This document shows, piece after piece, positions 47,480-58,000 of a DNA stretch of 64,000 nucleotides; within the stretch, counting starts at the first letter, position 1, and each line of letters starts with the position of its first letter. A model generated the notes under the pieces. That model made no database searches. It was given only the letters and a program-made list of their open reading frames with translations, and was not told where the DNA came from. Source of the DNA: Beta vulgaris subsp. vulgaris (taxonomy: Eukaryota; Streptophyta; Magnoliopsida; Caryophyllales; Amaranthaceae); contig NC_079210.1 of NCBI RefSeq assembly GCF_026745355.1, forward strand, positions 16,724,922-16,788,921, given 5' to 3'. Made by a program: the position numbers and the translations under genes.

Positions 47480-48450
47480 ACATTCTTAGTTTACATAGTC
47501 AAATTGAAATATAGAGTGCTTTATAAAATTATAATTCATTTTTTAGTATAGATATATTTTAGCTTATATTTTTTTGTGCATGTATGATTACACAATCTTA
47601 TTCTCAACTTACCTTTTATAATCCTTGACTCCTTGTCCCATATATTAAACCCAAAATAGCATAGTAGTTTTAACTCTAGAGAAGTTTATTTTGAAGCAAT
47701 AAGACTATTTTTCTTGATATTAGTTCAACTCATTTATCGAGTTAATGGAGTACATAAATTTTGTTCATCCATTCAAGAGGAATTTTTGTAAATGATGTTT
47801 ATCCACTCAAGACAAATTTTCATAGATAATTTGACCCTTTAAATATTCTCTAATCACACATCTTATTGGATAACTTTATTAAACATCAATAATTCTATGT
47901 CAAGCACTCAGGTAAAAAAACATTATTTTATTTACAACCTACTAATTAATTATGATAAGATTTATACCCTACCATGCCAATTCAATGTGTTGTTTTACCT
48001 CTATGGTCCCCACAAATGATTGATGAACTTTTTTTTTTCTTGGTATCCAGATTTATGGTGGATGAGACTCCCATACGTGAGCATACAAACTTAGAGCATA
48101 GAGGCATTCCCTTTCCCAAGGACCAAGCAATGGGAGTTTACAGTTCAATATGGAATGCAGATGATTGGGCCACTCAAGGGGGTAGGGTAAAGACTGACTG
48201 GTCTCATGCCCCTTTTGTTGCTTCTTATAAAGGATTCGAAATTGATGCATGTGAGTGCCCGGTGTCTACAGCGACGGCTGCCGATAACATGAAGAGGTGT
48301 GGCAGCGCATTGCCTACCATGTCCGAGCTTAGCTTACACCAGAACCACCAACTTATGTGGGTTCGGGCTAATCATTTGGTTTATGACTATTGTACCGACA
48401 CTTCTCGTTTTCCGACTATTCCGGCTGAATGTGTGCACCACCGCCATTAG
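44361..48450 (+). CDS. XTH9: xyloglucan endotransglucosylase/hydrolase, XTH9-like
   Basis: A secreted GH16 enzyme that cuts and rejoins xyloglucan chains in the cell wall. Exons: 44361-44517, 44638-44738, 46184-46377 and 48051-48450; all splice sites are GT/AG and the joined frame is 283 codons plus TAG. Residues 1-22 form a signal peptide. The catalytic motif is [11 protein letters not shown] (residues 94-104), with the E-x-D-x-E residues at 96, 98 and 100 and an N-glycosylation site NTT right after. The HNEF form instead of HDEI points to XTH9 relatives. [23 protein letters not shown] and [11 protein letters not shown] are conserved. The C-terminal domain keeps its cysteines, but the usual FWWDEP before SELS is replaced by RCGSALP (residues 233-239), an unusual change. 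Length is close to the family norm of about 290. Confidence 0.93.
44803..45084. mobile_element. Stowaway (Tc1/mariner) MITE in XTH intron 2
   Basis: A 282-bp element with 27-bp terminal inverted repeats beginning CTCCCTCCGTC; the other end differs at one base (CTCCCCCCGTC). It is flanked by TA on both sides. These features are diagnostic for plant Stowaway MITEs. Non-coding. Confidence 0.9.
47444..47473. repeat. (TA)15 microsatellite in XTH intron 3
   Basis: An uninterrupted 30-bp TA run followed by CACACA. A likely polymorphic marker. Confidence 0.9.
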
Positions 48451-49051
48451 TGTTTACACTTATCAGATAGGAGGAAATGTAGAAAAATGGAAGCATCAGA
48501 TTTGGAAGCATCGGAAGGGAAGGGAGGGGAACTAAGTTGGGTGTCACTATTTATGTCCTGAAAATTATGATGGCTTGGTTAATAACATTGTATAAAAAGA
48601 AAATGGAAAAAAAGCCTTGAATGTTTGATATGTAAAATCATGTATAAAAAAGTTATTTTATTTTAATATTTTCTTTGTTTTTGCCTTCTTTTTTTATAAA
48701 TTTTATTTTTAATTACTCCCATAGCTAATATTTTAACTAAATGAAAAAGTGTTTTGCCACACATGACCATGATTAATATTTATAATTTAGTGTTAAACCT
48801 TCGGAATAGGATGGGTCACTTCTCTTATTGTTTCTATTTAAAAAATTGGTTTCTTTTGTTCTATATTAATTGATATATTTTCCATTTTGTTTGTCCTATA
48901 TTAGTTGACCCATATTAAAAATATGGTGTTGATATTAGTGCAAAATAATAGAAGTAATATATAGGAATGGTAAAACAAATTATTCTATTGTAATATTTTT
49001 TTAATGACTATTATGTAGCTTTATATGATAAAGTTACATGAATAACAACTA
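48451..49051. other. XTH 3' flank
   Basis: Contains the 3' untranslated region and termination signals of the XTH gene, then AT-rich sequence with TTGATATATTTTCC-like repeats. No further gene. Confidence 0.5.
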
Positions 49052-49314
49052 TCTATACTAATATATTAAAAGGCGTGCGCAAACCAGGAACGGTGCCACG
49101 TGGCGCTCTCCCTAGAGAGTTTTAGTTCATGTAATCCATGTACAATAAAAAAAATTAGAAATTGCATGGTATAGGATTTGATCCCGTGACCTCAAGTTCA
49201 TGTACTAAAGTTTTAACCACTAGACCAAGTTGTAATTAGTGATATCATATCAAAGTACAATATTAATAAATGAAATTTTTCTTACCCGGGGCATAGCCCG
49301 GGCCTAATAACTAG
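49052..49314 (+). mobile_element. small non-autonomous Helitron
   Basis: Starts TCTATACTAATATATTAAAA directly after A and ends CTAATAACTAG directly before T, the A/T insertion context of Helitrons with no target duplication. A GC-rich hairpin, CCCGGGGCATAGCCCGGG, stands 8 bp before the terminal CTAG. Length 263 bp, no RepHel coding. It carries a tRNA-like promoter module on the - strand (49174-49227). Confidence 0.85.
49174..49227 (-). other. tRNA-like A and B boxes within the Helitron
   Basis: On the - strand TGGTCTAGTGGTTAA (49213-49227) matches a Pol III A box, and GGTCACGGGATCAAATCC (49174-49191) a B box, about 20 bp apart. Other tRNA stems are not convincing. Confidence 0.5.
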
Positions 49315-49416
49315 TTAATAATGAAATAGTGGGTATAAGTTAAGAGATAATAAAAGAACATTAATATTTTAGGCAATCTAGGAATAGTTATAAATAATTT
49401 TGTAAGAATAAATATG

Positions 49417-50468
49417 TGTTAGAGGATAGGTTTATATCTATGGGCAAGGCCCATTAGGTTAAGTTTAAGTTATGTTCTATATATAAGTAATGTCATTGTA
49501 GTTATGAAAGACAATAATAGAACACCTCTTCTCTCTAATTTAACATGGTATCAGATTAGGTTTCGATCCTAGGGTTCATTATTTTTTTCCATCTCTCACC
49601 GCCGGTGGGTGGTTGATTTCTTGACACCCACCGGCCGATATACGTTTTTTTTTTCTCGTCGTGTGTCAACTTCCTCAGCTTCAGTGATTATACTGCTTGC
49701 TTTTATCTTTGGTCAACGGTTGGGGCAAGTATGGGGAATGGTGTTAGACTTTTCATTTTTCGGCATGAAATCAAATGATTATTCCAGGCATTAGTGCCGG
49801 TTGTAGGTTTGATTTATTGAAAAGAAGAGGGGGATTTGGGAATTTGTTTTTGTTTGAATTAAATTAGGGTTATTTGTTGGGTTTAGAGATGGTGTTGGTG
49901 TGTTATTATTCTTCTTTTCTTCAAAAATTTGGTTTTTTTTTTTGATATTCTATTCAGATCTGTTTCAAAACAGATCAGTTTCTTTGAAACTGTCGATGAC
50001 GTTCATTCCATCGAAAATTTGTTCTTTTGCTTCTGTGATGATGATCATTCCATCACAACTTTCACAAAAAAATTGGTTCTTTGGTCTCAATTTCAGATAT
50101 GTTTCAAAACAGATTGTGAGACATGTTTTGACTCTCCGTGTGTCGTGAGACACGGTTTATGGGTTCTCCTTGTACCTTGAGACGAGGTTTGTTCACTGAA
50201 GAATTGACATTGAAGATTTGAAGATTTGAAGATTTGAAGAATTGAAGAATTTGAGTTCGGTTTTATTTCTATTGGTGTTTTTTATTGTCATTTGTCCAAT
50301 TGTAACGTTCGTTTTACTGCCGTTACAATTGCGGGAGGGTGTTAGAGGATAGGTTTATATCTATGGGCAAGGCCCATTAGGTTAAGTTTAAGTTATGTTC
50401 TATATATAAGTAATGTCATTGTAGTTATGAAAGACAATAATAGAACACCTCTTCTCTCTAATTTAACA
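49417..50468 (+). mobile_element. TRIM retrotransposon with apparently identical LTRs
   Basis: Two 129-bp LTRs (49417-49545 and 50340-50468), TGTTAGAGGATAGG...TTTAACA, look identical base for base. A primer site TGGTATCAGA follows the first LTR at once (49546-49555), and a polypurine tract GCGGGAGGG precedes the second. A perfect 5-bp duplication ATATG flanks the element (49412-49416 and 50469-50473). The roughly 795-bp interior has no gag or pol and shows GAAGATTTGAAGATTTGAAG repeats near 50210. It must use proteins from another retrotransposon. Identical LTRs mean recent insertion. Confidence 0.93.
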
Positions 50469-50473
50469 ATATG

Positions 50474-52087
50474 AGAAGTAAGTTGAAGAGAAAATTAAGG
50501 AAGTTCTTTCATTTTTGACACTCGTCCTTGAATCAAAAGTTGTTGGAAGAGTTTTAGTGAATCTATCAGCCATTTGTTCTATTGAGTTCATGTTAACTTT
50601 TCTTTACTCGCATTGCTAATCTAAGGGAAATATTCTTTGTTGCATTTTAATATTAGCAACTTCATTTCTTTGTTGATTCAATACATGAATCATTACCAGT
50701 GAACAAATTATTCATTTTGAATCATTTGTGGAGCACCAAGTATATTTTGATTTAAACTATGGACATAAAGAACATCTTTAATCAATTTTGTTCCTAGTTT
50801 TGTTTGCATAGTATTTTTACATTTGCTTTAAGTTTAGCTATATGGGGTACAATACTCAACGTACATGGGGTACTTAGAGAGAATCTTCTCAATTTTTTGC
50901 AATTTATATGAAAAAATATAGTCATGTGGGGACTTGTTTGTTAGTCTTAATTAGTACGTTATTAATATTTAATCTTTATAATTTTTACTAATATATAATG
51001 AAAAATATTTAAGTTCAAAGATGTGCACACTGAAAAGTGAGAAAGATAAAAAAACAGAGGAAGTATATTGTAAATACATAATTATGTCTATTTATCTTAG
51101 TACCCAATGATAATACACTCCACCTTCTTGGTCCAGTATATAAATGATGACAAATAAGCTTTAAAAATCTATTCTCCAACTCTAAAGTCTCTTTCAAAAA
51201 GCTATTTTGAAAACTCTTTCAAAATCTTTATTGTTGGACAACACTCAATTAAGCTTTCAAATCAGTATTACACGTCCAATTTCTATTCGAAAAAGAGAAG
51301 TTATAATTAAATTAGGATTAATTGACAGGAAATTTGTGGTTTGTCTTCTTGAATTTTAAATGATGAATATGAAAATCAGCAAGGGAATATGTGGAACCTA
51401 TATAATAATAAACCAATTGAAGCAATGTAAGCTACATCTGATTCAAATGCATAAGAATTGCATTGAACCATTTTAATTTCACTGTTTGGGCCATCTCTTT
51501 CATTATAAATCAGAATAGGCTGATTCAAATTCATTAGAAAGTATAGTTACGAGGCTTTCCTACAAAATATTATACTCCCTCTTTTGAAAACCAGGATCAA
51601 GAATAATAAACATTGTTAGGTACATGCAAGTTGTGTGCGCCTCGCAAAGCTTATGTGCTCGACGTACAACTTGTGCATAAACATATTATTGTTAGCCATG
51701 CACACAACTATCTTGCATCCCGAGTGGAGGTCGTGCCTGACACACAAGGTTCACATCGGCCTATGTAATTGTTGAATTTCTCTATAGATACTCTTTTCCA
51801 GATCTTAAAAGACCTCCCTCCAAATTACAAAACCACCTATTTCTCTGTTATCTTTCCCTCAAAAGCATATTATGTCACACTCTTCCATAGAAACCTTTAT
51901 TAAACTCATTCAAACACTTCAATTAAGAGGGAAAATTTGCAACAAGGGATTTTGCTTTAGTATACTATAAACATATACCTCATATAGTAGTATATTCAGC
52001 TAGGGGAGATATCCAGGCTCCAAGCAGCTATCCTATTTACAGCTTACTCATCACGTGATTCGCATCAAACTTTGTACAATATTACCT
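50474..52087. other. intergenic region between TRIM and KUP1 3' end
   Basis: AT-rich. A GC-richer patch near 51620-51770 (GCACACAAC, CACATCGGCC) has no recognisable identity. The last 100-200 bp contain the KUP1 3' untranslated region on the - strand. Confidence 0.4.
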
Positions 52088-55000
52088 TTACACATAGTAT
52101 GCCATACCAACTTCAAGCAGAGAAGTATGAGGCACATTCAGGGCAACATCAGGTCCCCTACAATTCTTGCTTAGAAAAGCATACAAGATATTGATAGCAA
52201 ATTTCTTGACAACCGAAGATGATTTCTTTGCCTTCGCATAAGAATGACTGACAATGTAAGCTACACCTGATTCCCTTGCACTCAAGATTTTGATGGATTC
52301 ATCTTTAAGGCACAAGGTATCCAAGTTACCCAGGTTTAGATCCATCAACTTCATAACCTGTAAGTGGTCTAGCGTATGAGCTTCATGATTCTGATTTTCT
52401 ACCATTTGTGTAGAGGAATCAGCTTCTTCCATAATACCATTGCTGGGCTCTTCTTCAGTCTCTACAAATCTGATGAGCTCCAAAACCACCCTGTTTTCAA
52501 AATCATAGTTCTCCTGCAACAAATCCTTGTAACCATACCGAACAATACAGCGGAACATGCCATACTCTTTTGTGCCAACCCTTCCAACAAGAAACCTCTC
52601 CTCTTCCGTAACATAGGGTACATGGACAGGTTTTACACATACAATAACCAAGATTTGGTGAAATGCTGGTAGATTTGTAACAAAATGTCCAAAGACAGCT
52701 GGTACTCCTGTGGCTAGGTTGGTGTGTAGTAGACCAATCCCTGGGACCCGAACCATGCCTAAACTAGGCCCTAAAGTAACTATTCGGTCCACAGAAACCT
52801 TGTTCTCTATGTCAAATTGCTGTTTCTTTAATGTTCCATAGTTCCATACGTACATTATGACCATAAGGAATGAAGATAAAGCAAGAGGAATCCAGCCACT
52901 CTCAGGAACCTTGAAAAGACAAGCTGAGAAATAGAGGAGTTCTATGGATCCAAAGACAAGTAAAAAGGAAACTGCAGTTATTATCCTCTTTCTCCAAACT
53001 ACAATCATGACCAATGCCATCAAGCATGTAGTAACGAACATGACTATGGTGACTGCTAGACCTGCAGTTCAGCACACCAGATACTAAGAGTTCAGTCATA
53101 GTTAAAGCAAATGGTCAATTTGCATAGAAGTCATATCATATTTATGGGAGATTCTTGTGTCTTACCATAAGCATGACCTATCATATTTGTATCCCTCAAT
53201 CCAATCGTAACCGCTAGACATAGGCACATTAGCATCCAATTCACCTCCGGAATGTAGATCTGTCCATATATTTCACTTGAAGTATGAATGATTTTAACTC
53301 GAGGAAAGCAATTTAAAGCACAACACTGGCTTATGATAGAGAATGTTGCAGATATTACAGCTTGGCTTCCTACTACTGCTGCAAATGTGGCCACTATGAA
53401 AACCGGCCAGAACACAGGTTCTATAGAAAAAAAAGGCCAAAAATGAAACTTTAGTAAACGTAAAAAAACAGAGCTCCAAGCACGTGTGACCTAAACAACA
53501 GCATGTATAATTTTGACCTGGAATGGCTTTATAGAAGCTCCTCTGAATATCTTCATGATGACGAGAGAGGAAGGCAGCCTCACCCATATAAGCCAGAACC
53601 AAACAAGGGTACACCAGAAAAGAGAATGCTATCTGAATAAACAGAGTGAGTTATCAATGTTTAACGAAACATGCACATGAGGAAGAGAAAAAGTGAATGC
53701 AAGAAATACCTTTATTGAACAAGCTGAGAAGTGGCCCAGATCAGCAAACATGGTCTCCACACCTGCAATATAACTACCAGGATATCATGTTTCCAATAGT
53801 TCTCTTCAAAGCAAAAACAAAATTATGGGTGAGGATACATGTGAATACCTGTAATAGAGAGAACAACTCCTCCCAAAGACACCCAACCTGCCATGCCTGT
53901 GGTTTTAAGTAGCTTAAACATATACACTGGAGAGAGCGCATTAATAACACTTGGATTCCACCTGACGATATTATATACCCCGATGCTGCTAATACACAAA
54001 AGCCATGCTGTGACAATTGGCGCAAAAATGAAAGCAACTCTATGTGTTCCATGGTGTTGGAGAGAAAACAGGACTATCAGAATGATGCAGGAAACCACAA
54101 CTACATAATCTGCAAAATAATAAATGTCAGAGCGTCAGACTGAAAGTATTGTAAATACATTGCAGCTGAATTGCATCTTTCTGAAACACATTTTAGTAAT
54201 GCTTGTTCAGAACTTACTTTCATGGAGTCCCGTGAATTTTAGACGAACTCCTGACACTGCTGAAAGAACTGAAAGAATATATGTTGTGCTTAGTTAACTA
54301 TTAAACAAGCAACATACTTTGACAATAGATTCTCACCAATAAATAAGAAAAAAGATAGTAATGTGGGATCTTGTTAGATTCACTCCATGTATACTCTCAA
54401 ATTTTCTTCACATGTGTTTTCTCTTTCTCTTTACCTTCTCTACGAAAAAAATCTAATTTTATCTTTGTTACTCTTTTTTTGTTTTTTCTACACATCAGTA
54501 ATGTCTATAGAAATTTTGGAGAGTACTAATGTGTTTAACATGTATCTAGACACTGTTGTGTTTAGAATTTTTAGGCTGAAACTCTCATATTACAAATGAC
54601 TTGGCAAAATTTCTGGATGCATTTCTTCACTCTACTATTCAAGGAAAAAAATCGTGGATGTGGTCGAGATCGCGATAACGTTCGCGCTATTGTAGAAGCG
54701 GCTGGTAACGGATGAATGGAACGGATTGCTGCCGACGTGGCGTGAATTTTTTCGAAAAATTCACATTAATATATTCTAATCTTATTTGCATTCTTTGAGT
54801 TTATGAAGCATTATTACAACATAATATAACCAAATCTATCAAATTCTTTGAGTTTATGAAGCATTATTACAACATAATATAACCAAATCTATCAAAATAT
54901 CATGTTTTCTCAGTTATATAGTAATCTATCTATAAATTATTTTGGCCAATGTTTGAAAAGAATGGATGTATCTAGGCAACAAAAAATTCATTACAGAAGA

Positions 55001-58000
55001 CCGTTATGTAATGGAACGAGAGAGTTGCTACTAATATTCCAGCAAGGCAAATAACAGAATTATTCTAGCACAGCAATTACTTAGATACCGTGCTGTAGGT
55101 GAAGCGAATGGGTGGGCGTCCCTGTGAGTTTATTGCAGATTCTATCCTCTATTGTCTACTACATAAAGAGGACAAAACCTTTATAAACTGTCAATGTTGG
55201 ACAACGACGCTACTATTTGAGGCAAAAAAATCCTTGAAAAAGACTTGCTCCAACAAGCTTAACAAAAGAATGCGATGAGTCACTCTATATAGATTCCAGC
55301 TAAAAAGAAAACTGTTACCTGAGATTGCAGGTGTGAGTACAGCGTCACCGATAGCCATACATGTTCCCAGAAGAACAAAGATCAGCAAAGCTTTATGCAA
55401 TCTTTCATGCTTCTCAAATGGTAGCTTGAAAGCCGAGCTCCTTAGCGGGTGGTCTGATCCTTCAATGGAATATGCAGATAGCTTCTCATCATTGGGCTGT
55501 TGATTTGGCAGAATACCAAGATTTGTATGCCGACATAGTAATGAGTATAAGGCAAAAGTGCCGCCTGGGCTACAAGTTAAAAACTGGCATCAACAATCAG
55601 TTCATGATCTAATCAATATATAAACTTTACAATAGTCCATTTCTAAGACAGCTATTTCATACTCTACTATAGTTCTAGGACCATAAGAGATTTCTGAATA
55701 TGCGATAAGCAACGCTGATTATGAACAATAAATAGAGAGAAGCTCACCTTCACCATTATCATCTGCTGACATAACAATGAAAATATATTTGAAAAGAGCA
55801 ACCAGTGTAAATGTCCAGAAAATGTAGGAAAGCACCCCATAAATCTCTTCATCATCTTCACGGAGCCTCAATTTCTCAGAAAATGTGGTTTTATAAACAT
55901 ATAAAGGTGAGGTACTAAGATCACCATAAACTACTCCGAGACTTTGATATGCCAAAGTAAGCACAGCTGAATAGGAAACACGCTTGATGCTCTGAATAAA
56001 AACACCATTATGTATGTTAAGAGATATACATGTAATTTAGGGCCATACTTTTAGGGTCTCCAAAAAATTAGACAATGAAAAAGAAAGAATTCTAAATATG
56101 AGCAAGACCTATCTCGACTAAATAAAATTGTGTTATGACCAGTGGCGGATCGAGGAATTGAGCCACGTGGGTTCGGAGTAAACATGAGTTCCAAATTGCA
56201 TTTTACTATCGACAGTTACATTTTTTGTCGAAAGGAAAACTTTCAATAATTGTATATAGCAGAGTTTTGATTCTTGATTACATTGTAACAAAAAATAAAA
56301 AATACTTATTTGTACTAACAAAGATTATCAATATCTTATAAAACAAATATAGAGTTATAAAACGAACTACAGGTTGAGTTCAATTATTAAGACAGTTTCC
56401 ATTAAATCAAACAATCAATTAAGTGTTGAAAGTAATTATATATCTATGATATGAAACGATACATTATTTTTGTTTAGAAGTGATTATAAAATTCTTCCAT
56501 GTCAATGAAAAATTATTATTTGCACATTAGTTAGTTTTTAAAATGCACATATAAAAATTTAAAATATATATACATTAATCCTTCTCCTTTTAACACACTT
56601 TTCCTTGCATATCATATAAATATATGAGTAATGAATCAAGTAAATTAATATAGTTGAAATGACTAGTTTCACTTAGTGCATGACTAATTGATTGCTTAAG
56701 CAAGGAAAATGGGAAGAAAATGGAAAATCACCTAAATTCATTACCTTTTGATGTATTAATATTTGGTGGGAGGGTGAGACTTATAGATATAAAGGTGACT
56801 TAATAACTAAAGTGAGGATTAAAAAACGGTAATAGAAAACCAAAAAATGAAACACGTACAAGTTGTAGACCTTAGTAACAAAAGATAAGGAAAGAAGAAA
56901 AAAATAAAATAAAATAACACTGCTTTCCCACGGAGTTGAACCTGCGACCCGAATGCAATATCTCAGACTATCACGTGTATGTTACCACTGAGCCACAATG
57001 CTATGTTGTAATATATGCCACATATTTATTACATAACCTTTTCTTGTTTTCCTTTATTTTTCAGTTTTTTTCTCTGGATCCGCGTGGGTTCAGTTGAAGC
57101 CACGCTTAGTCCGCCACTGGTTATGACAGATGTGAGAAAGAACAAATAACAAATGCAAAACAAAGAAAAACGCAAACAGATTTAATGTGTTGGCTACGTC
57201 CACGGGCAAAGAGAAAAAATAGTGTTATTGATGAAGAGGAATAACAGATTAGAAATGTGTTTCTAGCACTAATGACCACTCAAAACGAATTAGGTTAAAA
57301 GCTTATTTACAACCCAGCTCGAAAAACGCGTTTCCGCGTTAAAAAGCCCACCGCCCAATCGGGTCGGGTGACACACGCTCGATCGGGCGGTAATTTTTCC
57401 AACCCTAGATTCGTCTTAGGCCCGATCGGGTGGCCATTCCCCGGTCGTGATTCGGTAATCCGCCTGATTGCTGCCAAGCCCCTACTAAGCTCCTTCGACC
57501 CCGCCAGGTCGCGGCGCTGCCTGATGTGATCGGGAGCCCGTGCGAACAACTCCTTTGACGAATGTGCAACCAGATTTAATTCACAAATTCCTATAAATCT
57601 CCACCTTGACTTGAATCCTCTCATAATAAACCAAAAAACCAGATAACAGATGAGCAGATAACCAGTAATAGACGCTCAAATTCTCCTTGATTTGCCTCGA
57701 AAGACAACCAGAACCAAACTTGTCCTCTTAAGGACACCAGATCAGCCCTGAAGGGCCCATTAGCCCCTAAGGACCCCAAATTTCCCCCAAAGGACAACTA
57801 ACAGCTTAGAATAATTTGTAAGTCCAACCAACCTAGGAACTATTCGTACAGATGACTTGCTTATACACTTTTCTAGCACAAGTAACACCTTCCTTGGACG
57901 GCTCTTTCTTATACCACCCCTCCGACAAATAATGCAAAACCCATCGTGTCTTCACAACTGTCCCTTTGGGGAGAGTTACTAAAGATTACATGCCGACCAA

